Below, piece after piece: positions 26,488-34,563 of a DNA stretch of 58,878 nucleotides (the first letter of the stretch is position 1; every line of letters starts with the position of its first letter). Below the pieces are notes generated by a model. It saw nothing but the letters and a program-made list of their open reading frames with translations. It was not told where the DNA came from and did not search any database. Source of the DNA: a virus. The stretch covers positions 1 to 58,878 of the IMG/VR virus record IMGVR_UViG_3300032242_000714; one strand, written 5' to 3'. Both the position numbers and the translations under genes were made by a program.

Positions 26488-28061
26488 TGCGTAAGTATTA
26501 TGTCGTTGCTGATCATCCTACTCACAAACCAACAGTACATGCTGAATTAATAGCACCAACAGGTAGTGATACAATTCCTCACAGATCTGTCGAAGTTATT
26601 GATTCAATGCCAGGTAGTGAGCACAATGGTACATTTTATCTTACAGATCAAGAAGCAGAAACTCTTAAAGCAGATCCTAGAATTAGAGATGTCTGTCTCA
26701 GTGCAGAAGAACAAGGTCTTGTAAAAGGTGTTACAAAAGTTCGACCTGGCTTATTTGATAAGGCAACTTCTGCTACAACATCATCCCACAATTGGGGACT
26801 TATCAGATGTATTAACACAAACAGTGATGCAACATTTACTCAAGGTTATGGAAGTACTACTACAAACTACACCTATAACTTAGACGGTACAGGTGTGGAT
26901 ATTATTTTTATCGATACAGGGATAGAACCAGGACACCCAGAGTTTGCTGTTAACTCAGATGGTACAGGCGGATCCAGAGTTGTTAACATAGATTGGACAC
27001 AATTTGGAATCATAACTACTCAACCAACTGGCGGATTTATGGGAGACTGGGACGGACACGGAAGTAATTGTGCCAGTATAGCCGCAGGAAATACGCAAGG
27101 ATGGGCAACTGGTGCTTCAATTTATAGCCTTAGATGTATTCCCAGTGAGACTGGTGGTGTTACAAGTATATACAGCGGTGCAACCTTAGGTGCTGTCGAT
27201 AATTTGCAAGCATGGCAAACTATTAGGGCATTTCATTTAGCCAAACCTATTACATCAACAGGGTACCGTAGGCCAACAATTGTTTCATGTAGTTACGGTT
27301 ATAGTACAGGTTATACTCGATTATCCAGTATTACCTACAGAGGAACTACTCACGTAGTATCTACAACTACTGCCGCATATGGCACAATAGGTGCTCCACA
27401 AGGTGGCACAGGGTCATTCAATCAATTTTACTCTCCAGAAGATGCAGATATACAAAGTGCAATCAATGCGGGAGTTATTGTAGTAGGTGCCGCTGGTAAC
27501 AACAGCCACAAATGCGATGTACCCAGCGGACTAGATTATAATAACTATTGGACAGAATTTGGAACAGGATTTAATTATTACTATCATCAAGGCGGTACAC
27601 CCGGATCTACTCCCGGAGTAATTTGCGTAGGATGTATAGCCGCGTTTACAGCAGATACTGCAAGCGGTGAGGAACACAAACGCCAGTTTAGTGAAACTGG
27701 GCCACGTATTAGTATTTTTGCTCCCGGTGATTATATTATGGGTGCTTATGCTAACAGAGCATATGCTGGTGCCGCAGTTGCTGACTACAGAAATAGTGGA
27801 TATTATCTAAACAAAATATCAGGAACAAGCCAGGCTACTCCGCAGGTAGCAGGAGTGCTGGCATTAGTCTGTTCAATTAGACCCTGGTTCACTGCTACCA
27901 ATGCCTTAAATTTTATACAGGCTTCTGCAACTACATGGAACGTAAATGAAAATTATTATTCAGTAGCAACTGATTATAGTAATTTAGGTTTGTTACAAGG
28001 TGCTCCTTATAAGGTATTGTACAATCCGTTTAACTCTGCAACAGTGCTTAAAATTGACTAA
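26487..28061 (+). CDS. Subtilisin-like serine protease (S8), virion-associated candidate
   Basis: 524 residues from ATG 26487 (AAGGA site eight bases upstream). The full catalytic set is visible: Asp143 (FIDTGIEPGH), His191 (DWDGHGSNCASIAAG), oxyanion Asn338 (VGAAGNNS) and Ser448 (ISGTSQATPQVAG). Residues 1-100 look like a short propeptide-type domain (VRP...). No signal peptide. Sitting in the middle of the fibre block and overlapping the collagen gene, it may be a tail component that processes fibres or degrades a host surface protein. Both uses are inference; the protease family is clear. Confidence 0.88.
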   Translation: MRKYYVVADHPTHKPTVHAELIAPTGSDTIPHRSVEVIDSMPGSEHNGTFYLTDQEAETLKADPRIRDVCLSAEEQGLVKGVTKVRPGLFDKATSATTSSHNWGLIRCINTNSDATFTQGYGSTTTNYTYNLDGTGVDIIFIDTGIEPGHPEFAVNSDGTGGSRVVNIDWTQFGIITTQPTGGFMGDWDGHGSNCASIAAGNTQGWATGASIYSLRCIPSETGGVTSIYSGATLGAVDNLQAWQTIRAFHLAKPITSTGYRRPTIVSCSYGYSTGYTRLSSITYRGTTHVVSTTTAAYGTIGAPQGGTGSFNQFYSPEDADIQSAINAGVIVVGAAGNNSHKCDVPSGLDYNNYWTEFGTGFNYYYHQGGTPGSTPGVICVGCIAAFTADTASGEEHKRQFSETGPRISIFAPGDYIMGAYANRAYAGAAVADYRNSGYYLNKISGTSQATPQVAGVLALVCSIRPWFTATNALNFIQASATTWNVNENYYSVATDYSNLGLLQGAPYKVLYNPFNSATVLKID

Positions 28062-28067
28062 TAAATA
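28060..28067 (+). promoter_or_regulatory. T4-type late promoter box very close to a start codon
   Basis: AATAAATA ends only six bases before the ATG at 28074. With T4 spacing, transcription would start at about the ATG, giving a leaderless or near-leaderless late mRNA; upstream readthrough may also cover the gene. Confidence 0.45.
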
Positions 28068-28073
28068 TATAAT

Positions 28074-30503
28074 ATGAAAAGTAAAATATCTAGGTATACC
28101 GTTAATATTGACACTGCATTCCCGGTAGCAGGGCAGGACAATGATCCACAGGGATTTAGAGATAACTTTTCTAATATAAAATTTGCTCTTACTCAAGCAT
28201 CTATAGAAATAAATACCGCATCTCAAAATCTAAATCCTATAATTCATACTGATCTAATTATAGATCCGCCTACAAAATCATTAAACATAAATTCTGCTAC
28301 AATTGCATTAAGTCAAACTTTAAATGGAACGCCCATATTAAATATTTCTGGTGTTCATGATATATCGTTAAACAACGAAAAATTAGCAGCCAGCATTTCT
28401 TTAGGTAACATAAGTTTGCAATATCCTGAAATTGGACAAATGGCGTTATCTCCTACAGGTTCTTATATTGCCACAGGTAGTACAGGAACCGTAAGTCTAG
28501 GTACAGGAACATGGACAAAATTAAATTCGGGCATAGAAAGTAATAGACTTATTGTTGTTAAACCAACAGCATCGGTTAGTGCAATATCTCCTATACCAAA
28601 TGTTACCTGCGATGTATCAATGGGTACAAGATTTTATATACCTAATCCGGGAACAAATATTGCATTGAATTTTATAAATTTACCTCCTTCACCGTTTGAA
28701 GTAGAAGTATATGTTACAGTTAAATTAGCCCCTAATACATATAGCGCAATAGAGGGAATATTTATAAATGGTGGTGCTATTCAGACCACTATGACTGATA
28801 ATCCTGGAAGGTTTGTAGATGGGGGTGGGGGTGGTTTAACATATAGTTTAGACTCTCCGGGATGGGGATTCAAACAAAAAATTACAATTATGTCTACTGA
28901 AAAAGATCAGTATAGCATTTTTAGTACAGAAGACATATTCTTATCTCCTAGATCAGTATATTCATCTCAGTTAACACAAGATCAACTTACAAGTTATGTA
29001 CCTCCAGCAGGCGGATATGTTCCTCCTTTAGCAAATAACATACCTGGACAACAAGCATTAACAATAAACGGAGTAGGAGATGGCGGAACGCTAAATCTAC
29101 CAATTGCATATGGCGGGGTTCCATATTCATATACATTTACAATTGGAGGGACACAGTTTAATCCAAACATAAACTATGCTATAACTAGTGTAGGATCTAT
29201 AATTTCGGGACTATCATTAGCAATAGGAAAAAATAGTGCCACGCTACAGGGAGCGGCTGGATTAACTCTTGTAACTTCAAATTTTGATATAATTGTTTCA
29301 CCAAAGTATAATCCTACAGGTATTTCGTGTAGGGTACATGTTTCATTGCCAAATGCCAATGCACAAACCCAATCAACAAGAGTTGTAGAAGATGTCATTG
29401 CATCGGCTCCAACACCACCTCCAACACCATATACACCAGAACCTCCGCAGAAACCTTTTGTACAAGCATCTGCTGTTGCTGTTTCTAAACTGGATCCTAA
29501 GCCAGCACAACCTGTTGTAACTAATAATGTAACACCACCTGTGGCACCATCACAGGCAACAATAAAGCCTGGAGATCCAGTACCTGGTCAACCAGGGTTG
29601 GTTTACACAGGTGTAAGCAGTATTGGAACAGATAAAAACGGAAACGTTGGACTGATCCCTCAAACTGCAACCATAGAGCAAATGAGGCCGATATCGATAG
29701 AGGAGGGGAATGCACGGCTGGCGGCAGCGTTGGCGATAGTAGCGCCTTCCCAAAAGGTGGTCGATGTAAAATTAGAGGCTATTAATACTTATGGAGCACC
29801 ATTACCCGGATCAACTCCATACGATGACGGTACTTATGGATCACAATATCTTAACTATAATACAACAAATGCTGTCAAAATTCAAGCAACAATAAAAACA
29901 GCAGACGGCAGAACTAGAATACAGACTCTTGACTCAATAGATGCTGGTGGCTCATCCACCGTAGTCGGTGATGGGTTGCCCGGATTGGACGGAAAAGTCA
30001 TTGACTATAGGTATAGCAGTACGGCTGCCCCTGGAGGAGGGGTCTATTTACAGAACGGTGGTAATCTTACATATACCGTGCGTGATAATACAACTCAACC
30101 AACAGTAAATACTGTACCATTAAACAATATCTCAGCACCAACTACAGTAGCAGTAAATGACAACACTAGTGTTAGTGTAAATGCAGGTTCATCATATGCT
30201 GGTGCAACTTTAAACTTAATTACCACTACACCAGATAATACTAAAACTACTCAGCCAGTTGTAGCAGACAGTTCTGGAAATATTAATATTACAGGAATAC
30301 CTACTAGTCAACCAGGTAATGTTAATGTTACAGTTGTAGCAGATAACAGTAATCAGGTTTCTGCTAATATAGGCGTGGGTTATCGATCGCAACAGCAGAT
30401 CATACATCAGCAATACTTAGATTCTTTAACCACTCCTAGCACGAGCGGTGACGGGGGTGGTAGCGGTGACGTCTCAGGTGGTGGTGGCAGCGCAGGCAAT
30501 TAA
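28074..30503 (+). CDS. Structural protein with GQDN..GFRDNF attachment module, form A
   Basis: 809 residues. N-terminal module: VNIDTAFPVAGQDNDPQGF then RDNFSNIKFALTQA, the same layout as the next-but-one gene, implying a common docking partner. A beta domain follows (to about 300), a Pro-rich linker (about 440-530, PTPPPTPYTPEPPQKP), and a C-terminal beta-rich region with Ig-like VNVTVVADNSN strands and a Gly/Ser-rich end. Likely a baseplate-attached fibre or decoration protein. No catalytic motif. Confidence 0.7.
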   Translation: MKSKISRYTVNIDTAFPVAGQDNDPQGFRDNFSNIKFALTQASIEINTASQNLNPIIHTDLIIDPPTKSLNINSATIALSQTLNGTPILNISGVHDISLNNEKLAASISLGNISLQYPEIGQMALSPTGSYIATGSTGTVSLGTGTWTKLNSGIESNRLIVVKPTASVSAISPIPNVTCDVSMGTRFYIPNPGTNIALNFINLPPSPFEVEVYVTVKLAPNTYSAIEGIFINGGAIQTTMTDNPGRFVDGGGGGLTYSLDSPGWGFKQKITIMSTEKDQYSIFSTEDIFLSPRSVYSSQLTQDQLTSYVPPAGGYVPPLANNIPGQQALTINGVGDGGTLNLPIAYGGVPYSYTFTIGGTQFNPNINYAITSVGSIISGLSLAIGKNSATLQGAAGLTLVTSNFDIIVSPKYNPTGISCRVHVSLPNANAQTQSTRVVEDVIASAPTPPPTPYTPEPPQKPFVQASAVAVSKLDPKPAQPVVTNNVTPPVAPSQATIKPGDPVPGQPGLVYTGVSSIGTDKNGNVGLIPQTATIEQMRPISIEEGNARLAAALAIVAPSQKVVDVKLEAINTYGAPLPGSTPYDDGTYGSQYLNYNTTNAVKIQATIKTADGRTRIQTLDSIDAGGSSTVVGDGLPGLDGKVIDYRYSSTAAPGGGVYLQNGGNLTYTVRDNTTQPTVNTVPLNNISAPTTVAVNDNTSVSVNAGSSYAGATLNLITTTPDNTKTTQPVVADSSGNINITGIPTSQPGNVNVTVVADNSNQVSANIGVGYRSQQQIIHQQYLDSLTTPSTSGDGGGSGDVSGGGGSAGN

Positions 30504-30524
30504 ATATACATAACGAGACCAAGA

Positions 30525-31715
30525 ATGATTAGCACAATCACAAACTATAGCAATAATATTGACACACTATATCCTATCTCCGGACAGGACAATAACTCAC
30601 AGGGTTTTAGAGATAACTTTGCTAATATCAGGCAGGCCCTAAATATTGCGGCTAATGAAATTGACACATTAAATTTAAACCTTTCGCCTGTTGTTAACAA
30701 AACTGTGGTCCTACAAAATAGTTTAGGGCCTATACAGGGTACAACACTGGCACTAAGTAGTGCTACAATAAGTCTTGGACAAAACGAAGTTGATCCATCT
30801 CGAAGCCAACCTGTACTTAACATTGCCGGAGTTAAAGGAATATCTCTCAATGACGGATCAGTTTCACAGGTAAAGATTGTAAATTTACAACCTAGTGGAA
30901 CATGGCCGTATTCTAGTGCATTTGCTGTTGACAAACCAAATTTAGTTACAATAGGTGCAACGTTTCGGTTTTTTGGAAACGATACAACCTATACAATTCT
31001 TGATGTTAACTCAACTACAGTTTATCTAAACGGAGAATTTGATCCTGTTTATCTTTATAGCAAAGGAGTTAATACTGGTACAACGTTAACTCTTAACAAC
31101 GGAAAATTAGCAGGCAGTGTTTTCCAAACTAGAAATATTCCTGCGTCACCTGTCGGAAACGTTGGTGATCAGAAAGGGGCTATTAGCATTTCAACAAACT
31201 CTGTTCATATTTGTACAGCAAATTTTGATGGAACAACAAACATTTGGCAACCGCTAAACACTAACATAGAAAACAATGTGTTAGGTATTCTTAAGGCATC
31301 TTCAAGCACAATAAGTACATACCAAATTGGTAATACTGTGTTCACTTGTACATACGGTGTTTATACATGTGATTTATCTCAATATACAAGATTTCATATT
31401 CCCAGTCCCGGAAATGATACAGGTGCATTCCTTAATTTTATCAATGTGCCGCCAAGTCCTTGTCAGGTAGAAACTTCTATTACCATCAGTGTTCCTGAAA
31501 CTACCAGTCAATTATTCAGTGCAACGTCAGTACCAAAAATATTTGTCAACGGTGGCATTCCATTATCTTCAATTGATCGAGGGTTTGGATCAGTAAGCGG
31601 AGCGGCATGGCAATTAGCAACTCCTTCAACTGGCGGATATTATAAACACCGAATAACAATTTTATCAGAGACTCCTGGATCATACACTGCATTTTTAACC
31701 ACTAATGTATTCTAA
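30525..31715 (+). CDS. Structural protein with GQDN..GFRDNF attachment module, form B
   Basis: 396 residues. It begins NNIDTLYPISGQDNNSQGF then RDNFANIRQALNIA, paralogous to the preceding large protein. The rest is beta-rich and ends in a compact domain also shared with it (FLNFINVPPSPCQVE in B; LNFINLPPSPFEVE in A). So B looks like A without the Pro-rich extension. An ATTAAATA-type late box lies about 20 bases upstream. The stop abuts the next ATG. A tail or fibre role is likely. Confidence 0.7.
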   Translation: MISTITNYSNNIDTLYPISGQDNNSQGFRDNFANIRQALNIAANEIDTLNLNLSPVVNKTVVLQNSLGPIQGTTLALSSATISLGQNEVDPSRSQPVLNIAGVKGISLNDGSVSQVKIVNLQPSGTWPYSSAFAVDKPNLVTIGATFRFFGNDTTYTILDVNSTTVYLNGEFDPVYLYSKGVNTGTTLTLNNGKLAGSVFQTRNIPASPVGNVGDQKGAISISTNSVHICTANFDGTTNIWQPLNTNIENNVLGILKASSSTISTYQIGNTVFTCTYGVYTCDLSQYTRFHIPSPGNDTGAFLNFINVPPSPCQVETSITISVPETTSQLFSATSVPKIFVNGGIPLSSIDRGFGSVSGAAWQLATPSTGGYYKHRITILSETPGSYTAFLTTNVF

Positions 31716-31957
31716 TGTTCAATCCACTACTTGAAGATCTTACACAACTGAAGGATTCTGAAATAGAAGCCAAAATAAACGAACTGTCTACAAAATATAG
31801 ACAGGCCGCTCGATTCAGTAGTATTAGTGTAACTCAACAATTGGCTATTGTGTACGAAGCATATAAAACAGAACAAAGTCGGAGACAGCAAGAAGCACTC
31901 AAACGAGCATTTTCAACCTCCAATAAGAGTCTAGATGGCTTGATTAAAAAAACTTAA
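31715..31957 (+). CDS. Small helical conserved phage protein
   Basis: 80 residues, almost all helix, charged and without Cys: LLEDLTQLKDSEIEAKINELSTKYRQAAR then QLAIVYEAYKTEQSRRQQE. A coiled-coil oligomer is likely. I know similar uncharacterised small proteins near structural genes of T4-like phages. It starts at the TAATG junction with the structural gene. The next promoter lies in its last codons. Confidence 0.65.
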   Translation: MFNPLLEDLTQLKDSEIEAKINELSTKYRQAARFSSISVTQQLAIVYEAYKTEQSRRQQEALKRAFSTSNKSLDGLIKKT

Positions 31958-31968
31958 CCTGTTATAAT
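31940..31968 (+). promoter_or_regulatory. Sigma70-type promoter placed for a leaderless transcript
   Basis: TTGATT (31940-31945), 17 bases, TATAAT (31963-31968). Only five bases separate the -10 from the ATG at 31974. There is no room for a ribosome site in the transcript. Confidence 0.7.
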
Positions 31969-31973
31969 AGTTC

Positions 31974-32495
31974 ATGAGAACTGACAAATACGGACAGGTA
32001 GTTTTAGATAAAGATGAAATATTTGCTGGATTGTATTCTGGTAAAATTACAAACTTGACTAACTTATTGATTGAAAATCCAGAATTGGTTAAAGAATTCA
32101 ATCAAGCCCTGCGATCAAATTACGATCATATTCCCCAAATAAAAGAATATGTTGATCCCAATATCACTGTAAAAGAATTTGATAAACTTAATCAAAATCA
32201 GTGGTATATGCCCGATAGGTACAGAACATATGATATTGTAGATTGGTTATATTGTGAATGCCATACAATTGAACAAAAAGAACGTGTAACACAAGAGTTG
32301 ACACTTTTTGCCCAACATAATATGATTGACCTTCTCAAGTATATTAAATACTTAGTAGACACAATGCGTGAACACAAAATTGTGTGGGGTGTAGGACGAG
32401 GTAGTAGTGTAGCAAGTTACGTACTATTTCTAATAGGTGTTCATAAAATTGACAGTATAAAATACGAACTCAATATAGAAGAGTTTTTAAGATAA
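31974..32495 (+). CDS. DnaE (DNA polymerase III alpha) palm-fragment-like protein
   Basis: 173 residues. Residues about 103-173 follow the bacterial replicase DnaE around its GPGRGS motif: an ER..xEL helix, a YIKYLVDTMREHKI segment, GVGRGSSVASYVLF (139-152), then IDSIKYELNIEEFLR where DnaE has LDPLEFDLLFERFLNPER. The protein ends just before the position of the DxDxD catalytic aspartates, so it cannot be a polymerase by itself. Residues 1-100 have no recognised motif. It could be a nucleotide- or clamp-binding accessory, or a competitor of the host replicase; unproven. Confidence 0.6.
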   Translation: MRTDKYGQVVLDKDEIFAGLYSGKITNLTNLLIENPELVKEFNQALRSNYDHIPQIKEYVDPNITVKEFDKLNQNQWYMPDRYRTYDIVDWLYCECHTIEQKERVTQELTLFAQHNMIDLLKYIKYLVDTMREHKIVWGVGRGSSVASYVLFLIGVHKIDSIKYELNIEEFLR

Positions 32496-32505
32496 GGAAA
32501 ATAAA

Positions 32506-32817
32506 ATGGCAAGAACTGTAAAAACAATGATGGGCAGAGAAATTGATATGGATGCTTTATTAGAAAGAAACCAAACAATGCCTGCTGTAGGTAATGTACG
32601 TATGAACGCTCGCGGGGACGAATTAGGACCCGGAGGTAAAATTGTTAAAAAGCGTGAAGAACAAGTTGCCGCTTATTATGAAAATAATCCAATGGCAAGA
32701 CCAGTTGTTAAAACTCCTGCTCCAGCAACCGCAGTTCAAACTGAGACTGCTCCAGTAGCCCCAGTTGTTACTGAAATCAAATCTGAAAAGAAGAAAGGCG
32801 ATACTAATGGCAGTTAA
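32506..32817 (+). CDS. Conserved T4-like phage protein (MGREIDMDALLERN type)
   Basis: 103 residues behind AAGGAAA. The first half has a highly conserved-looking string, MMGREIDMDALLERNQTMPA and ARGDELGPGGKIVKKREE, known from small proteins of marine T4-like phages. The second half is a low-complexity Pro/Ala/Thr/Val tail. It overlaps the co-chaperonin gene by 11 bases, so the two are probably made together. Function not established; I have seen relatives annotated as structural or hypothetical. Confidence 0.7.
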   Translation: MARTVKTMMGREIDMDALLERNQTMPAVGNVRMNARGDELGPGGKIVKKREEQVAAYYENNPMARPVVKTPAPATAVQTETAPVAPVVTEIKSEKKKGDTNGS

Positions 32818-33142
32818 AGGTAAAATTATGCCCCTAGGGGCTAAGGTAATGGTCACTGGAATAGAATTTGGTATGACCAAAACTTCATCGGGCCTATTCA
32901 TTCCATCCACTGATGGTAAGACTACAGGTATTCATCCACGTTGGGGCAAGGTCTATGCAATCGGACCAGACCAGACAGATGTAGAAGTAGGACAGTGGAT
33001 TCTTATAGAACACGGTCGTTGGACACGTTCTATCAAGGTAGTAGAAGAAGATGGCAAAGAGATTAAAATTCAAATGATCGATAACGATGCTATTATGGTC
33101 ATTTCGGACGAACAGCCAGCAACTGGCGATATTATTGCTTGA
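32807..33142 (+). CDS. 31: gp31-like co-chaperonin (GroES fold)
   Basis: 111 residues from the ATG at 32807 (AAAGG upstream), the same length as T4 gp31. It has the GroES start KIMPLGAKVMVTG, a mobile loop (about 20-33, FGMTKTSSGLFIP) ending in the hydrophobic LFI contact for GroEL, a GKVYAIGPDQ roof-like segment and closing strands VGQWILIEH and AIMVI. gp31 replaces GroES on host GroEL so that the major capsid protein can fold. The family assignment is by pattern and length. Confidence 0.8.
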   Translation: MAVKGKIMPLGAKVMVTGIEFGMTKTSSGLFIPSTDGKTTGIHPRWGKVYAIGPDQTDVEVGQWILIEHGRWTRSIKVVEEDGKEIKIQMIDNDAIMVISDEQPATGDIIA

Positions 33143-33167
33143 CATGAGAGCCTGTACAACGTATAAT
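33139..33167 (+). promoter_or_regulatory. Sigma70-type promoter, perfect match, leaderless position
   Basis: TTGACA (33139-33144), 17 bases, TATAAT (33162-33167). The ATG of the next gene is at 33173, only five bases after the -10, so initiation at the start codon is expected. A GGAG lies between but would not be transcribed. Confidence 0.75.
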
Positions 33168-33172
33168 GGAGT

Positions 33173-33415
33173 ATGGGCTACAAATATAATTACAACATCA
33201 CAGACGCAATCATCCAAGTCAATAAGGCTCAGAGAGAGTGTTGCGGTCCAGGGGTAGATGGATTCATCGCCTTTGGTATTAAACAAGACCTATATCAACT
33301 AAAATTTATTTTAGAAGACGCACTTCGGCGATGTCCCACATTTGCCGGAGAAGCAGAATGGCTTAGGGAACAAGAAAAAGAAAAAGTTATGAGGATACTT
33401 AAAGATGAAATGTAA
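33173..33415 (+). CDS. Small hypothetical protein, 80 aa
   Basis: Directly behind a perfect promoter. Tyr-rich start (YKYNYNITDAI), a CCGPGVDGFIAFGIKQDL loop, then a helical Glu/Arg-rich C-terminus. No later Met could act as an alternative start that keeps the fold. It overlaps the zinc-finger microprotein gene. No family recognised beyond a general likeness to small phage proteins. Confidence 0.65.
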   Translation: MGYKYNYNITDAIIQVNKAQRECCGPGVDGFIAFGIKQDLYQLKFILEDALRRCPTFAGEAEWLREQEKEKVMRILKDEM

Positions 33416-33554
33416 TATTTGTCGGCAAGAATATAGTCCTACGTGCGATTGGAGGCAAGGTCGTTGCCCCGGTCATCCATCTTTATGGTCAAGATTTAAG
33501 GAATGGTTAAATGAAAGAAAAAATAAAAGAAATAGCATTACAAGCGGGCGGTAG
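33405..33554 (+). CDS. Zinc-finger microprotein, 49 aa
   Basis: The ATG at 33405 overlaps the end of the previous gene. Four Cys and a His are spaced C-x2-C-x7-C-x6-C-x2-H (CNICRQEYSPTCDWRQGRCPGHP), a compact zinc site, followed by a basic tail. I know similar Cys-rich microproteins in marine T4-like phages. The final 44 bases overlap the next gene. Likely a nucleic-acid or protein adaptor; role unknown. Confidence 0.65.
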   Translation: MKCNICRQEYSPTCDWRQGRCPGHPSLWSRFKEWLNERKNKRNSITSGR

Positions 33555-33771
33555 TCATTACCCGGAGGTAGGAGGAGACATCCTTGAACTGTTTGCTGAC
33601 TTGTTGGTCAAAGATGTGTTGCGTGAAATTGAGGGATGCAATATTAAACCTGGATGCACAACTACATATGATTATAGTGTAGCAGAAGGCACAAAAGAAA
33701 GAATTATGAAACACATCAAAGATTCATATGATATCAAATACAAATTTTTGGAGAGAGTCAATGATCTTTAA
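33511..33771 (+). CDS. Conserved small phage protein (GGSHYPEVGG type)
   Basis: 86 residues beginning KIKEIALQAGGSHYPEVGG and continuing ELFADLLVKDVLREI, a pattern I associate with a conserved uncharacterised protein of T4-like marine phages. The C-terminal half is Tyr/Lys-rich and helical. It overlaps the microprotein upstream and the cytidylyltransferase start downstream (11 bases). No catalytic motif is evident. Confidence 0.65.
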   Translation: MKEKIKEIALQAGGSHYPEVGGDILELFADLLVKDVLREIEGCNIKPGCTTTYDYSVAEGTKERIMKHIKDSYDIKYKFLERVNDL

Positions 33772-34234
33772 TAAAATTAAATCAATCAAAGCCAAAGGAA
33801 TGAAAGTAGGAATTGTATTTTCTACTTTTGATCTGCTTCATGCAGGGCATATTGCTATGTTGGCAGAAGTTAAAAATCATTGCGATTACCTAATTGCTGG
33901 ATTACAAACTGATCCAACTATTGATCGTCCTGATACTAAAAATAAACCTATTCAAAGTATTGTTGAACGTCAAATCTGTTTGAGTGCTACTCGTTATGTG
34001 GACGAAATTGTAGTTTATCAAACTGAAAAAGATCTTGAAGACATCTTGCTTACACTACCTATTGATGTTAGAATTTTAGGTGTAGAGTACGAAGGCAAAG
34101 AATTTACTGGTAGAGATATTTGTTTTGATCGAGGAATTGCAATTGTTTTTAACAGTAGAGATCATTCCTTTAGTTCAAGTAGCCTACGCAAACGTGTAGT
34201 ACAAGCAGAGGTACAAAAAGGATTAACACAATGA
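33761..34234 (+). CDS. Glycerol-3-phosphate cytidylyltransferase-like nucleotidyltransferase
   Basis: 157 residues from ATG 33761 (GGAGAG upstream). HxGH motif at 27-30 in FDLLHAGHIAMLAEVK, LGVEYEGKEFTGRD in the middle, and the second motif as SFSSSSLRKRVV near 135-147 (ISSTxxR type). This is the TagD/GCT class, which makes CDP-glycerol or similar activated alcohols. The sugar or alcohol substrate is not readable. With the UDP-xylose enzyme it could support glycan or DNA modification. It overlaps both neighbours. Confidence 0.8.
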   Translation: MIFNKIKSIKAKGMKVGIVFSTFDLLHAGHIAMLAEVKNHCDYLIAGLQTDPTIDRPDTKNKPIQSIVERQICLSATRYVDEIVVYQTEKDLEDILLTLPIDVRILGVEYEGKEFTGRDICFDRGIAIVFNSRDHSFSSSSLRKRVVQAEVQKGLTQ

Positions 34235-34563
34235 GCAGACATGGTATAATGGTAGGAGCAAGACTATCAACAGTAAGAGCAAGACCTATGAAATTAACTT
34301 TAAAACAACGTATCCGTAATTGGTTAAACAATGATGACGACTCTATTGAAGCGATTTCATCCGATGATGAAACAAATGTTCATTTAACCAGAGAGACGTC
34401 CTTGAGGTTTGAAGTACATCAAGCACAAGGTGGTCGGGTTGTACAAACTCGCAGATATGACGAGCGTAAAGATCGTAATATTGAAAACTTATATATTATT
34501 ACACCAGATCAAGACTTTGGTAGAGAAATTGACAAAATTATCACAATGGAAGCATTACGATGA
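34231..34563 (+). CDS. Conserved hypothetical phage protein preceding the clamp loader
   Basis: 110 residues. The N-terminus is Arg-rich (RHGIMVGARLSTVRARP), then acidic (NNDDDSIEAISSDDE), then a beta-rich conserved-looking stretch HLTRETSLRFEVHQAQGG and IENLYIITPD. An alternative start at Met20 (34288) cannot be excluded. ATGA couplings on both sides tie it to the cytidylyltransferase and gp44 genes. Function unknown. Confidence 0.65.
   Translation: MSRHGIMVGARLSTVRARPMKLTLKQRIRNWLNNDDDSIEAISSDDETNVHLTRETSLRFEVHQAQGGRVVQTRRYDERKDRNIENLYIITPDQDFGREIDKIITMEALR

Noticed and set aside
34222-34250. TATAAT at 34245-34250 as a promoter for the gene upstream of gp44
   Set aside because: No acceptable -35 box at 16-18 bases upstream (ATTAAC), and it lies inside the apparent coding start.
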